The notes under the pieces were generated by a model that was given only the letters and a program-made list of their open reading frames with translations, was not told where the DNA came from and ran no database searches. From Betaproteobacteria bacterium Ga0077526 (lineage in GTDB: Bacteria > Pseudomonadota > Gammaproteobacteria > Burkholderiales > Ga0077523): 64,000 nt of DNA. The DNA lies in the NCBI GenBank assembly GCA_001464765.1, contig LNDV01000018.1:1-64000 (forward strand), written 5' to 3'. Both the position numbers and the translations under genes were made by a program. This document shows positions 23,594 to 32,943 of this stretch, one piece after another (within the stretch, counting starts at the first letter, position 1; each line of letters opens with the position of its first letter).

Positions 23594-25237
23594 ATGCGCA
23601 TCCTGCTGCTCCATCCCAACTACCACTCCGGTGGCGCCGAGATCGCGGGGAACTGGCCGCCCGCCTGGGTGGCGTATCTGACGGGCTACCTGAAGGCGTC
23701 CGGCTACCACGACGTGATCTTCGTCGACGCGATGACGAACCACCTGTCGGACGAGCAGGTGCGCGACGCGATCGCGCAGGCCCGGCCGGACGTGGTCGGC
23801 GCTACCGCCATCACGCCGGCGATCTACAAGGCGGAACAACTGCTGCGCATCGCGAAGGACGTGGACCCGTCGATCGTCACGGTACTGGGTGGCATCCACG
23901 GCACGTTCATGTACCCGCAAGTGCTGGCCGAGGCGCCGTGGATCGACGCCGTCGTGCGCGGCGAGGGCGAGCAGGTGTTTCTCAATCTGGTACAGGCGAT
24001 CGACGAAGGCCGGTTTCCCGCCGAACGGGAGTCGATTCGCGGCATCGCGTATCTGGCCGACGGCAAGGTGGTTGCCACGCCCGCGGAGCCGCCGATCGCG
24101 GACCTCGACCGCATCGCGCCCGACTGGGGCATCCTCGAGTGGGGCAAGTACATCTATATCCCGATGGGCAAGCGCGTCGCGATCCCGAACTTCGCGCGCG
24201 GGTGCCCGTTCACCTGCAGCTTCTGCAGCCAGTGGAAATTCTGGCGCGACTACCGCGTGCGCGATCCGAAGAAGGTGGTCGACGAGATCGAGACACTCGT
24301 GCGCGATCACGAGGTGGGCTTCTTCATCCTCGCCGACGAGGAGCCGACGATCCATCGCAAGAAGTTCGTCCAGTTCTGCGAGGAGCTGATCGAACGCAAG
24401 CTGCCCGTGCTGTGGGGCATCAACACCCGCGTCACCGACATCCTGCGCGACGAGAAACTGCTGCCGCTTTACCGGAAGGCGGGCCTCATTCACGTCTCGC
24501 TGGGCACGGAGGCCGCGGCGCAACTGAAGCTCGAGCGCTTCAACAAGGAAACCACGATCGCCCAGAACAAGAAGGCGATCCAGCTCCTGCGCGACGCCGG
24601 CATCGTGGCCGAGGCGCAGTTCATCGTGGGCCTGGAAAACGAGACTCCCGAGACGCTCGAGGAAACCTATCGCATGGCCATGGACTGGAAGCCCGACATG
24701 GCCAACTGGGCGATGTACACACCCTGGCCCTTCTCCGATCTGTTCCAGGAACTGGGGGACAAGGTGGAGATCTTCGACTTCGAGAAGTACAACTTCGTGA
24801 CGCCCATCATCAAGCCGGACGCCATGGAACGCACCGAGCTTCTCGACCGCGTGATGCACAACTACCGCCGCTTCTACATGCGCAAGTCCTTCCTCGAGTA
24901 CCCGTGGATCCGCAACAAGGAAAAGCGCAGCTACATGCTCGGGTGTCTCAAGGCGTTCATGAAGAGCGGCTTCCAGCGCACGTTCTACGACCTTGGGCGC
25001 GTGGGCTACTGGGGGCCGCAGTCGAAGGGCAAGGTGGACTTCCACTTCGACCAGGAGCGCACGCGTGAGGCCACGGCAGGCGCCGCGCCGAACGAGGGCT
25101 GGGTCACGGTGCACGACGCGAAGCTCGCGCTGAAACGCCGCAAGGTGCAGGAAGCTGCAGTCGCCAAGGCCTGCGGCGGCGGGACGGAGCAGCTGACCGA
25201 AGAGCTGGAACCCATGGACATGGGCGCCGGCCGGTAA
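23594..25237 (+). CDS. bchE: BchE, anaerobic Mg-protoporphyrin IX monomethyl ester oxidative cyclase
   Basis: 547 residues. The N-terminus [20 protein letters not shown] and the following [15 protein letters not shown] are typical of BchE. An N-terminal B12-binding-like domain (about 1-150) is followed by a radical SAM core with CxxxCxxC at C204, C208 and C211 ([13 protein letters not shown]). The enzyme forms the isocyclic ring (ring E) of bacteriochlorophyll without O2, with water as oxygen donor; genetic work on the family links it to cobalamin. Full length with no truncation. PpsR- and FNR-type sites lie upstream, and bchJ follows after 6 bp. The ATG at 23594 matches the family N-terminus. 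Confidence 0.95.
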   Translation: MRILLLHPNYHSGGAEIAGNWPPAWVAYLTGYLKASGYHDVIFVDAMTNHLSDEQVRDAIAQARPDVVGATAITPAIYKAEQLLRIAKDVDPSIVTVLGGIHGTFMYPQVLAEAPWIDAVVRGEGEQVFLNLVQAIDEGRFPAERESIRGIAYLADGKVVATPAEPPIADLDRIAPDWGILEWGKYIYIPMGKRVAIPNFARGCPFTCSFCSQWKFWRDYRVRDPKKVVDEIETLVRDHEVGFFILADEEPTIHRKKFVQFCEELIERKLPVLWGINTRVTDILRDEKLLPLYRKAGLIHVSLGTEAAAQLKLERFNKETTIAQNKKAIQLLRDAGIVAEAQFIVGLENETPETLEETYRMAMDWKPDMANWAMYTPWPFSDLFQELGDKVEIFDFEKYNFVTPIIKPDAMERTELLDRVMHNYRRFYMRKSFLEYPWIRNKEKRSYMLGCLKAFMKSGFQRTFYDLGRVGYWGPQSKGKVDFHFDQERTREATAGAAPNEGWVTVHDAKLALKRRKVQEAAVAKACGGGTEQLTEELEPMDMGAGR

Positions 25238-25243
25238 CGTCCC

Positions 25244-25906
25244 GTGCGGTCAGCCATGTTTCCCGCGGGTCTGCCCGCGACCGCGGAGGGTCCGGACCAC
25301 ACGCCGCCCCGACCAACCGCGCCGACGGACGGACGCATCGGCCCGAACGCGATCACCCGCTTGGGCGAAGCCGTCGCGGCGCGTTTCGGTGCCGCGGCGA
25401 GGACGCGGCTGTTCCTGGCCGCGGGGATCGCCCACTACCTCGCGGCCCCGCCATCGAGAATGGTGGACGAAGGCGAGGTCACCCGCCTCCACGCGGCCCT
25501 GCGCGTGCAGTTCGGCAGCGGTGTGGCCCGGGACCTGTCTCGTGAGGCCGGCAGGCTGACGGCAAAGTATCTCCTTGCCCATCGCATTCCGAAACCGATG
25601 CGGTGGCTGCTGCCGAAACTGCCGGCAGCCATTGCCAGCCGGGTGCTGCTTGCCGCGGTATCCGGGCATTCCTGGACCTTTGCAGGAAGCGGCAAGTTCG
25701 AGGCTCGCGCCGGTCGGCCGGTCCGGCTCACGATCACGGGGTGTCCACTCTGCCGCGACGCGACTTCCGACGAGCCGCTGTGCGAGTTCTATGCGGCGAC
25801 GTTTGAAGAGCTTTATCGGAAGCTGGTGCACCCCGAAGCCGTCGCCGTGCAGACCGCGTGCGAAGCGGCCGGCGATCCGGCGTGCGAGTTCGAGGTGCGC
25901 TGGTAA
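25244..25906 (+). CDS. bchJ: BchJ-like V4R-domain protein of bacteriochlorophyll synthesis
   Basis: 220 residues from a GTG at 25244; an ATG at 25256 is an alternative. The C-terminal half has V4R features: GCPLCRDATSDEPLCEFY and a terminal CEAAGDPACEFEVRW with conserved cysteines. It starts 6 bp after bchE, an arrangement also known in purple-bacterial photosynthesis clusters. BchJ was first described as a 4-vinyl reductase but is now usually seen as a porphyrin-binding or carrier helper. The N-terminal ~35 residues are Pro/Thr-rich and may be a poorly conserved extension or a wrong start. Confidence 0.85.
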   Translation: MRSAMFPAGLPATAEGPDHTPPRPTAPTDGRIGPNAITRLGEAVAARFGAAARTRLFLAAGIAHYLAAPPSRMVDEGEVTRLHAALRVQFGSGVARDLSREAGRLTAKYLLAHRIPKPMRWLLPKLPAAIASRVLLAAVSGHSWTFAGSGKFEARAGRPVRLTITGCPLCRDATSDEPLCEFYAATFEELYRKLVHPEAVAVQTACEAAGDPACEFEVRW

Positions 25907-25936
25907 CGGAGCGGCGCGTCGGCTCTTGGCGTCGCG

Positions 25937-26060
25937 TCGCATTGCCCGGACGGAATCCGGGCTACGCAGCTTTGTAGCCCGGTCTCCGCCCGGGGCGGTG
26001 CCTCGCCATTCGACGCCGTTTCGGTTTGCCCGGACGGAGTCCGGGCTACGCCGGGGCCGT
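25937..26060. repeat. REP-like palindromic repeats after bchJ
   Basis: The segment holds two GCCCGGACGGA(A/G)TCCGGGCTACG palindromes around a GTAGCCCGGTCTCCGCCCGG element with GGCGGTGCCTCGCC. The latter half recurs almost exactly at 48388-48423. Each can fold into a strong hairpin, so the region may also end transcription or protect 3' ends between the converging bchJ and thioesterase genes. Confidence 0.7.
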
Positions 26061-26075
26061 GGCTCACGACATCAT

Positions 26076-26537
26076 TCAGCCGCGACCTGCCGCGTCGAAC
26101 AACCGCGCCGTCGTCGTCGCGATGGTGACGAGCGACCACACACCGTCTCGCAGAGCGTAGACATCGGCCCGCGACACGCCGACGGTCCGGCCGACGCTGA
26201 CCGCGCGGCCGATCGCCACGAGTCGCTCCCCCGCGGCGGGCGCGATGTTGTGCACTTCGAATCCGACCGTCGCCGCCCGCCAGCCGTCGGGCGTGGTGCA
26301 AACGGCGGCGCTCACCCCGGCATAGTCAGCCAGCGCCCCCACGAGCCCGCCCTGCACGGACACGCCGTCGAAGGTCATCTCGGGACGCACGTCCATGTCG
26401 ATGCGCGAGATGCCCTTCGGATCGAAACCGATGACGCGCAGCCCCAGCCACCGTGACGCGGGCATCGACTCGATCGCGATGCGAAGGTCGGCACGCACCG
26501 ACGGATCCACCGGGGGAAACTCCATGGGCGATTCCAT
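26076..26537 (-). CDS. PaaI-family hotdog-fold thioesterase
   Basis: 153 residues. The central FDGVSVQGGLVGALADYAGV and later TVGFEVHNIAPAAGERL match the PaaI/YigI-type hotdog pattern, with the small-residue helix and the strand following it. Such enzymes hydrolyse acyl-CoA or aryl-CoA thioesters; the substrate cannot be read here. It may form an operon with the membrane-protein gene upstream (start separated by about 50 bp). Confidence 0.75.
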   Translation of the reverse strand: MESPMEFPPVDPSVRADLRIAIESMPASRWLGLRVIGFDPKGISRIDMDVRPEMTFDGVSVQGGLVGALADYAGVSAAVCTTPDGWRAATVGFEVHNIAPAAGERLVAIGRAVSVGRTVGVSRADVYALRDGVWSLVTIATTTARLFDAAGRG

Positions 26538-26588
26538 TGCCGAACTCCAGAGATAGAAGAGAAGAAAAAGCGCCGCGTGCCAGCCGAT

Positions 26589-27206
26589 TCAGCGCTGCAG
26601 GGCCCGGATCTGCCGATCCTGCGAGCCTGAGAGCAGCAGCAGCGCGGCCACCCCGCCGATCGTCGCGAAGAGCATGTCCGACTGGCTGTCCCACTCGTCA
26701 CCCTGCGTGCCGAGAAACTCGTCCGCGCCCTGCCCCATCGCCACTGCAGCCGCCCATTCGATCAGTTCGTACGTGGCGCTGATGGCGAGCACCACACACA
26801 GCACCAGGAAGGCGAGCATGCGCGCGCCCCGCACGAACTCCCCGCGGATCAGGATCTCCCGCGCCACGAGCGCCGGCACGAAGCCCTGCATGAAGTGGCC
26901 GATCTTGTCGTACGGATTGCGTGCAAAGCCGAACAGGTGCTGTATCTCGAAACCGATGGGCACCCGCGCGTAGGTGTAGGCACCGCCCACGATCAGCACC
27001 AGCGAGTGGAGAACGATCGCGACGTAGAGGAGTGTGGTGAGCGGGAACCGGCGGAATGTGAACCAGAGAATCGGCAGGGCGATCATCACCGGCAGCACTT
27101 CCATGATCCAAGTCGCCCGGTCGTAGGGCTGCAGACCGGACACCACCAGTGCCACGATCAGGATGATCGAGCCGACTCCGAGAACCTTCGCGTTCACTGC
27201 CTGCAT
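26589..27206 (-). CDS. YjdF/DUF2238-family inner-membrane protein
   Basis: 205 residues with about six hydrophobic segments. The family features are GGAYTYARVPIGF and, in the middle, NPYDKIGHFMQGFVPALVAREIL, followed by ATYELIEW and a DEFLGTQGDEWDSQSDM motif. This is the YjdF (DUF2238) membrane family, whose molecular role is unknown. It lies between the SDR gene and the thioesterase gene, all on the minus strand. Confidence 0.85.
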   Translation of the reverse strand: MQAVNAKVLGVGSIILIVALVVSGLQPYDRATWIMEVLPVMIALPILWFTFRRFPLTTLLYVAIVLHSLVLIVGGAYTYARVPIGFEIQHLFGFARNPYDKIGHFMQGFVPALVAREILIRGEFVRGARMLAFLVLCVVLAISATYELIEWAAAVAMGQGADEFLGTQGDEWDSQSDMLFATIGGVAALLLLSGSQDRQIRALQR

Positions 27207-27287
27207 CCCCTCGCTGAACCGTCCGGCGCCAAGTCAGCCCCGATTGTGGCACGGGGCTCCTGGCAGAATCGTTGCGGCGGACCTTCC

Positions 27288-28058
27288 CTATGCCGCCGCG
27301 AGGCCCCCGTCCGCCGAGAACGTGCCGCCGCTGCAGAGGCTCGACTCGTCGGAAGCGAGGAACAGGATCACGTTCGCCACTTCCGCCGGGCTGCCGTAGC
27401 GCTTCATCGGCACGCCCGCGACCAGCGTGGCCCGGGCCACTTCCGGTGCGCCGGGCGAGCGGTTTTCCTCGATGTTGCGGATCATGCGGGTCTCCACCGG
27501 GCCCGGCAGAACACAGTTGACGCGGATGCCATGGGCCGCGTTCTCCAGCGCCGCCGTGCGCATCAGACCGATCACCGCGTGCTTGCTGGCGACGTACGCG
27601 GAGTTGCCCTGACCGCGACCGCGGATGCCGCCGATGGACGAGAGAATGACGATGCTCCCGCCGCCGCGCGCCCGAAGCGCCGGGATGGTCGACTTCAGGC
27701 CGAGGAACACGCCGCGCAGATTGATGGCGATCACCTGGTCGAACATCTCGATCGGGTAGTCCTCGATCGGGGTCGACAGCCCTTCGATGCCCGCATTCGC
27801 GACGAAGATGTCGAGCCCGCCGAATCGCTCGACCGCCTGCCGCACCATGCGCTCGTTCGCTTCGGGCTCCGCGACATCCGCGACCACCACAGCGGTCCGC
27901 GCCACCCCCATCGACGTGGCGGCCGCCTGGAGCGCGCCTTCGTTACGACCGACGAGAACCACCCTCGCCCCCTCACGGGCGAACGCCTCGGCGGACGCAA
28001 GCCCGATTCCGCTGCCCGCCCCCGTGACTACTGCCACCTTGCCTTCGAGTCTTGCCAT
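27288..28058 (-). CDS. Short-chain dehydrogenase/reductase (SDR)
   Basis: 256 residues starting at the ATG at 28058 with GGAGGA just upstream; a longer in-frame extension antisense to the nuclease gene is not used. Classical SDR features: TGAGSGIG cofactor loop (residues ~12-19), NAG motif (VANAG), catalytic Ser in ILSSIGG, YVASK catalytic Tyr/Lys, and a C-terminal CSGGTFSADGG. It most likely oxidises or reduces an alcohol/carbonyl with NAD(P); the substrate is unknown. It is divergent from the EEP gene at 28197. A hairpin (27236-27258) lies after its stop. Confidence 0.9.
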   Translation of the reverse strand: MARLEGKVAVVTGAGSGIGLASAEAFAREGARVVLVGRNEGALQAAATSMGVARTAVVVADVAEPEANERMVRQAVERFGGLDIFVANAGIEGLSTPIEDYPIEMFDQVIAINLRGVFLGLKSTIPALRARGGGSIVILSSIGGIRGRGQGNSAYVASKHAVIGLMRTAALENAAHGIRVNCVLPGPVETRMIRNIEENRSPGAPEVARATLVAGVPMKRYGSPAEVANVILFLASDESSLCSGGTFSADGGLAAA

Positions 28059-28196
28059 GCTTTCCTCCGGACACTTCGTATTGCCGCTCCGCAGACTCTC
28101 CGCCTGCGTTTCGCGAAGTCTGACCAACGGCATATTGCAGATGATGCACCACTCGGCGTAGCTTCGACGTTCCGCCCCAAAAACGGGAGTCCTGAC

Positions 28197-29027
28197 ATGG
28201 CCAAGCTTTTCTCCGTCGCTTCCTGGAATGTCGAGCATTTCGCGCTGGACCCGGGTCGCGTCAAGCGCGTGATCGCCTTCCTCGATGCGCAGCGGCCGGA
28301 TGTCTTCGGCCTGTTCGAGGTCGAAGGCGCGACGATCTTCAACGAGCTGGTCGCGAAGATGCCGGACTACACCTTCCAGATCACCGAGGGCCCGCAGACC
28401 CAGGAGATTCTCGTGGGCGTGCGCAGGACGCTCACGGCCTTCATCACCCAGAAGATCGAGTTCAAGTCGGGCACGACGCACATGCGTCCCGGTCAGCTGG
28501 TGACTGTCGTCCGGGACGGCCTGAACTACGGGCTGCTGTTCCTGCACCTGTCGAGCGGCAACGATCCCCGCGGCATGGGCCTGCGCGACGACATGCTCGA
28601 GCGCGCCTTCGATTTCCGCACCACGCTCGACAAGGCCGAGGGCGGCCCCGGCAAGTCGCGCTACGTATTCCTGGGCGACCTCAACACGATGGGCATGAAG
28701 TACCCGTTCGACCGCAACATCGATTCGACCTTGGAACTCGCCAAGTGGGACAAGTACGCCGCCAAGGCGAAGGTGGGCATGCGCCGCCTCGCGAAGACCC
28801 ACGAGGCCACCTGGTACAACGGCAGCAAGTCTTCTCTGCCGCCCTCAAACCTGGATCACGTCTACGCCTCCACCAACCTGCGCTTCAAGGCGTTCAAGCG
28901 CGCCGACGGCACAGACGCGAACGTGTCGGTGCGGGGCTGGGCGCAGGAAACCACGGCCGCCGCCAAGGACAAGTGGATCGGCAGCTACTCCGATCACTCC
29001 CTGCTGTACTTCGAGGTGCACGACTGA
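28197..29027 (+). CDS. Endonuclease/exonuclease/phosphatase (EEP) family protein
   Basis: 276 residues from the ATG at 28197, preceded by GGGAGT. EEP motifs appear in order: SWNVEHF near the N-terminus, DVFGLFEVEG (metal-binding Glu), HLSS, GDLNTMG, LDHVYAS and SDHSLLYFEV at the C-terminus. These supply the metal- and phosphate-binding residues of the DNase I / exonuclease III fold. No signal peptide is seen. It could be a nuclease or a phosphodiesterase. Its stop lies 1 bp from the stop of the converging MFS gene. Confidence 0.85.
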   Translation: MAKLFSVASWNVEHFALDPGRVKRVIAFLDAQRPDVFGLFEVEGATIFNELVAKMPDYTFQITEGPQTQEILVGVRRTLTAFITQKIEFKSGTTHMRPGQLVTVVRDGLNYGLLFLHLSSGNDPRGMGLRDDMLERAFDFRTTLDKAEGGPGKSRYVFLGDLNTMGMKYPFDRNIDSTLELAKWDKYAAKAKVGMRRLAKTHEATWYNGSKSSLPPSNLDHVYASTNLRFKAFKRADGTDANVSVRGWAQETTAAAKDKWIGSYSDHSLLYFEVHD

Positions 29028-29028
29028 A

Positions 29029-30315
29029 TCACGACGGGCGCGGCCCTGCGTCCCCCGTGCGCGCGGCAAACGCGGTGATCACCGCCGACGCGAGGGCGCA
29101 CGCCGCGAGGAAGTAGAGCCCCATCTCGAAACTCTTCGTGCTGTCCTTGATCCAGCCGACGATGAACGGCCCCACGTAGCCGCCGAGATTGCCCAGGGAA
29201 TTGATGAGGGCGATACCGCCGGCTGCCGCGGCCCCCGTGAGAAACATCGACGGCATCGGCCAGAAGCACGGGCGCGATCCGTACAGCCCGATGGTCGCCA
29301 CGGACATCGCGGCGAGCGCCCAGTAGGACTGGCCGAGCCAGGCCACGCCGAACAGGCCGACCGCCGCGACCGCCATTGCCGCAGCGAGGTGCCAGCGGCG
29401 TTCGTGGTGCCGGTCCGAAGACCAGCCCCACGCGAGCAGCCCGAGCACCCCGATCGTGTACGGAATCGCGGTGAGCAGACCGGTCATCACGTTCGACTGG
29501 CCGAATCCCTTCACGATCTGCGGCAGGAAGAACACGATGCCATAGCTCGCGGTGACACTGGTCATGTAGATCAGCGACAGCATGAGCACACGCGGATGAG
29601 TGAGGGCCTTGCGCACGCTCAGGTGACCACCGGCCTGCACGGCACTTCGCTCGGCAGCGAGTTCACCTTCGAGCCACGCCTTCTCCCGGTCGTCGAGCCA
29701 CGCCGCCGCCGCGGGACGGTCGGTCATCTGACGCAGAACCACGAAGGCGAGCAGCACCGCCGGCATCGCCTCGAGGATGAAGACCCATTGCCACCCGCGC
29801 AGCCCGCCGATGCCGTCCATCTCGAGGATGGCGCCGGAGATTGCCGAGGCAAGCGCATTGGAGACCGGAACCGCCAGGAACAGCGCGGAGATCACGCGCC
29901 CGCGGTATCGGGCTGGAAACCAGATCGAGAGGTAGTAGATCACGCCGGGGAAGAAGCCGGCTTCTGCCACGCCGAGGAGGAAACGCAGCACGAGGAAACT
30001 CGTCGGTCCGGTGGCGAGAGCCATCGCCGCGGATACGATTGCCCAGGTGATCATGATGCGGGCGATCCAGCGGCGGGCGCCGACGCGATCGAGGATGAGA
30101 TTGCTGGGCACCTCGAACAGCGCATAGCCCAGGAAGAAGATGCCAGCGCCCCACCCGTACGCGTACGAGCTGATGCCGAGATCCTTGTTCATGGTGAGCG
30201 AAGCGAAAGCGACGTTCGTCCGGTCGATGTAGGCGACCAGATAGCTCGCGACGATGAGCGGCAGCAGTCGCCACGAGATCTTGAGAATGGTCCGGCGCTC
30301 AAACCCGTCTTCCAT
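29029..30315 (-). CDS. MFS transporter, anion:cation symporter type
   Basis: 428 residues from the ATG at 30315 (MEDGFERRTILK); the open frame extends further upstream but only through repeat DNA. Twelve hydrophobic segments. ACS-family features: AYIDRTNVAFASL in TM1, GWGAGIFFLGYALFEVPSNL, and GVAEAGFFPGVIYYLSIWFP in the TM4 region. The family imports organic anions such as phthalate, tartrate or hydroxyphenylacetate; the substrate is unknown. A paralogue lies at 38811-40184. The region upstream of the start is filled by tandem REP-like repeats. Confidence 0.88.
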   Translation of the reverse strand: MEDGFERRTILKISWRLLPLIVASYLVAYIDRTNVAFASLTMNKDLGISSYAYGWGAGIFFLGYALFEVPSNLILDRVGARRWIARIMITWAIVSAAMALATGPTSFLVLRFLLGVAEAGFFPGVIYYLSIWFPARYRGRVISALFLAVPVSNALASAISGAILEMDGIGGLRGWQWVFILEAMPAVLLAFVVLRQMTDRPAAAAWLDDREKAWLEGELAAERSAVQAGGHLSVRKALTHPRVLMLSLIYMTSVTASYGIVFFLPQIVKGFGQSNVMTGLLTAIPYTIGVLGLLAWGWSSDRHHERRWHLAAAMAVAAVGLFGVAWLGQSYWALAAMSVATIGLYGSRPCFWPMPSMFLTGAAAAGGIALINSLGNLGGYVGPFIVGWIKDSTKSFEMGLYFLAACALASAVITAFAARTGDAGPRPS

Positions 30316-30382
30316 GACAACGCTCCGCAGACTCGGCCGCGGAGGATGACAGGGGATGCGGGTGACGACAAGCAGATCGGGG

Positions 30383-30738
30383 ACACCGCGTAGCTCGGAC
30401 GAGGCGCGAACGCGCCGACTCCGGGAACGTCGCGACGCAACATCGGCGGTGCAACCATCGCCCCGGAGTCGCCCCTTCGGCGCCGACTCCGGGAACATGG
30501 CAACGCAACACCGACCGCACAACCATCGCCCCGGAGTCGCCCCTGCGGGGCTCGTCCGGGCTACACGTCGACTCGCCGTAGCCCGGACGAGGCGCGGATG
30601 CGCCGACTCCGGGAAAATCGCAACGCAACACCGACCGCGCAACCATCGCCCCGGAGTCGCCCCTGCGGGGCTCGTCCGGGCTACACGTCGACTCGCCGTG
30701 GCCCGGACGAGGCGCGAACGCGCCGACTCCGGGAAGTC
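30383..30738. repeat. Tandem REP-like array, 120-bp period
   Basis: About three units, the last two exactly 120 bp apart (CCCCGGAGTCGCCCCTGCGG at 30529 and 30649) and a shortened one starting at 30461. Each unit contains inverted CCCGGAGTCG / CGACTCCGGG and CTCGTCCGGGCTAC / GTAGCCCGGACGAG arms. The array fills the gap between the MFS start and the upstream hypothetical gene's stop. Confidence 0.85.
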
Positions 30739-30742
30739 CGCA

Positions 30743-31783
30743 TTACTTGAGTTGGCGCACCCGGCCGCGGTACTTCTCGACGAACGCTTCGAGGTCCGAG
30801 CGCTTGCTGTCGAGCAGGTTCATGAGATCCACGCCGAGGAACAGGTACACGTCATCGCGGCCGCCGTTCTCGGCTTTGTGCAGTGCAAGACCCGCGGCGA
30901 AATTGCCGTAGCGCACCAATGCCCCGTACCCCAGGCCGCCGTCGGTGCTGGAGGTGACGAGCGCCGATACCCCCACCCATTCGCGGTAGTCGTTCTTCTC
31001 AGGGTCGAGATACCAGACCATGCCGATGGGCTCGATCGCGAGACTGCCCTGGAGATCGGCGGCTGCACGGCTTCGCGTGTTCATCTCCGTGCCGGCGGAA
31101 GGCCGCAGGAAGATGATCTGGCGGTTGAAGCCGGAGCGGGCGTCGTCGTCGCTGAGGAAGCGCTCGTTCAGCTTCATCTCCCACGGCGTCATGGTGAGGC
31201 CGTTGCGCAGGAGATCGGTGGCCTGCTTCTCGCGCAGGGCGACGGTCGCGTTGATCACCATCAGCGGCGCGGTGTTCGCGAAGTTCTGGATCTTCTCCAG
31301 CACCCGCGCGAGCCGGGCGATGTCCTCGCGATACATGGGCGGCGTCTGCGCGGCCTTGCAGTCGAAGCGGATCGCGCCCTCCTTTTCCGTCTCGAGAATG
31401 TCGACGCGCCTCTCTTCCTGGTTGGCCACCACGCCCCAGTCGACGGACTGCAGCGTGCGGCGGCCCTGGGCAATGTCGTCGAGCACCTGCAGGAACACGA
31501 GAGAGTCAGGCTGGCCCACCGCGTCCGGATGCAGGAAGCGGAACTTCTTCGCCACACCCTGGACCACCCGCGGCACCTCGGGCGCGGGCAGACTGCCCGG
31601 TTCCCGCAGCACCCGCTGCAATCCGAGCTCCGGCCAGAGTTGCCGCCAGGAGAGCTCGGCCGCGACATCGAGCTTGCGGCCGCAGATCGTCGGCGGTTCG
31701 TCCGCCGGCATGGTGACCGCAGCGACGGCTTGCGTCGCAACGAACACCCAAAGGAGAAGTGTCCAACGAAGGGCGGCGCTCAT
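30743..31783 (-). CDS. Secreted protein of unknown function
   Basis: 346 residues. The N-terminus (RWTLLLWVFVATQAVAA) is a probable Sec signal peptide cut near residue 22. The rest is a mixed alpha/beta globular protein with no family recognised. Features include a possible disulfide pair (C34, and a Cys in IRFDCKAAQ) and a hydrophilic C-terminus ending in RGRVRQLK. Its ATG overlaps the stop of the upstream hydrolase (ATGA at 31783-31780), so the two are translationally coupled and probably act together. Confidence 0.8.
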   Translation of the reverse strand: MSAALRWTLLLWVFVATQAVAAVTMPADEPPTICGRKLDVAAELSWRQLWPELGLQRVLREPGSLPAPEVPRVVQGVAKKFRFLHPDAVGQPDSLVFLQVLDDIAQGRRTLQSVDWGVVANQEERRVDILETEKEGAIRFDCKAAQTPPMYREDIARLARVLEKIQNFANTAPLMVINATVALREKQATDLLRNGLTMTPWEMKLNERFLSDDDARSGFNRQIIFLRPSAGTEMNTRSRAAADLQGSLAIEPIGMVWYLDPEKNDYREWVGVSALVTSSTDGGLGYGALVRYGNFAAGLALHKAENGGRDDVYLFLGVDLMNLLDSKRSDLEAFVEKYRGRVRQLK

Positions 31784-32943
31784 GCGGCACCTCCGATCAC
31801 GCGGCGGTTGAATTCGTCGAGCCGCTCAATGAGGCCGAAGAGGTCCTCCTGGTCCAGCGCGGCCGCGATCTCCTCCAGCTTCTTGCGCACCTTGTCGATC
31901 TCGCCCTGCGCCTGGGTCGCGAGCGTCCCGCCCAGCGCCTTCCACTCCGGCGTGTCCGCGAGTTCGAGGGCACGGTCGAAGCACACCTGGGTGAACCCGC
32001 CCTCCTCCCCGAGCACAGCACTGAACAGGCGGCCATGCACGGCGGGATTCGCGAGGTAGTGCGACAGCGCGTGGATGTTCTCCTGATGCAGGTGGGTCAC
32101 GGCGATGTTCCTCGCGCGGGACTTGTTCCAGTCCGACGGGATCTGGAACGGCTGCACCCGACCGACTGGATCCAGCGCGTGGTTGACGTTGTAGAAGGAA
32201 CGCGTGGCGGCGCCCGGCTTGAGAATCGGATTGACCTGCGCGGCGTCCCACCGGGACAGCAGGCGCGAGGTATTGGCCACCATGAACAGCGCGTTGAGGC
32301 GCACGGGCACCGACGTGCCCGCAGGGGACTCGATGTCCTTCAGCGCCTGGGCGAACAGGGCCTTCTGCTCGTCGGTCATCTTGGCCTGCGCCAGCACCTC
32401 GTCCCCCTGGGCGAACCAGCTGCCGGTGAAGAGCGAGAACAGGGAGTCGTAGGTGACAGCCGTCCCCATCGAGTGCGCGACCACGGTGACCTCGGGCGCG
32501 CGCTTGCCCGATGCCAGGCTGTCGAGATGGCGCTTGTAGATCTCGGCGAGAAGAATCTTGTTGACCCGCAGCCGCACGGAACGCGCGAGCAGATCGAAAC
32601 CGCGGTAGAGGATGATGTCACCGCCGAAGTCCGTGAAGGTCTTCTTGTCGGTGTTGGCGCGGGTCCAGAACTCCTGGAGCTTTGCCACCCAGTCCGTGCC
32701 GGGGCCGCCCACCGGCAGGCCCTTCACCTGATCGGTCCAGCGCTGGATCTGGTCGTCGAAGATGTCGTCGTAGCGCACCTCGACCACGTCCACCACATCC
32801 CGCAGCTTCGTGCCTGCCGGAAAGCACTCGTAGAGGCCCATGGCCTTGTCGAGCGCCTTCACGGGGCCGTCATCCGCGTCGATCCAGCCATCGCGCTGCT
32901 GGCCGATTCCGTGGATGAAGAAAAGCAGATTCTTGTCCGCCAT
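31780..32943 (-). CDS. Alpha/beta-hydrolase-fold protein (lipase-like)
   Basis: 387 residues from the ATG at 32943, which is 6 nt after GGAGGA; another ATG at 32949 abuts the Shine-Dalgarno. The N-terminus FFIHGIGQQ (HGIG 11-14) is an oxyanion-hole motif. The nucleophile elbow is VVAHSMGTAV with Ser158, in an AHSMG form of GxSxG. HLHQENIHALSHY near the end could supply the catalytic His. No signal peptide. This resembles large lipase/PGAP1-like hydrolases and is translationally coupled to the secreted protein downstream. Substrate unknown. Confidence 0.75.
   Translation of the reverse strand: MADKNLLFFIHGIGQQRDGWIDADDGPVKALDKAMGLYECFPAGTKLRDVVDVVEVRYDDIFDDQIQRWTDQVKGLPVGGPGTDWVAKLQEFWTRANTDKKTFTDFGGDIILYRGFDLLARSVRLRVNKILLAEIYKRHLDSLASGKRAPEVTVVAHSMGTAVTYDSLFSLFTGSWFAQGDEVLAQAKMTDEQKALFAQALKDIESPAGTSVPVRLNALFMVANTSRLLSRWDAAQVNPILKPGAATRSFYNVNHALDPVGRVQPFQIPSDWNKSRARNIAVTHLHQENIHALSHYLANPAVHGRLFSAVLGEEGGFTQVCFDRALELADTPEWKALGGTLATQAQGEIDKVRKKLEEIAAALDQEDLFGLIERLDEFNRRVIGGAA

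Noticed and set aside
23516..25114. 532-codon minus-strand frame opposite bchE
   Set aside because: bchE has strong family motifs and the radical SAM cysteines; the antisense frame has none and is a GC-rich shadow.
25937..26060. Possible insertion-sequence remnant after bchJ
   Set aside because: No transposase fragment or target duplication; the sequence matches the REP-like family found elsewhere in the window.
27261..27276. Sigma-54-like TGGCAG-N5-TTGC
   Set aside because: It points into the 3' end of the minus-strand SDR gene with no plus-strand gene downstream, so it is probably chance.
28059..28802. N-terminal extension of the SDR frame opposite the EEP gene
   Set aside because: The SDR fold starts at MARLEGKVAVVTGAG with a good ribosome site at 28058; the extension is antisense to the EEP gene.
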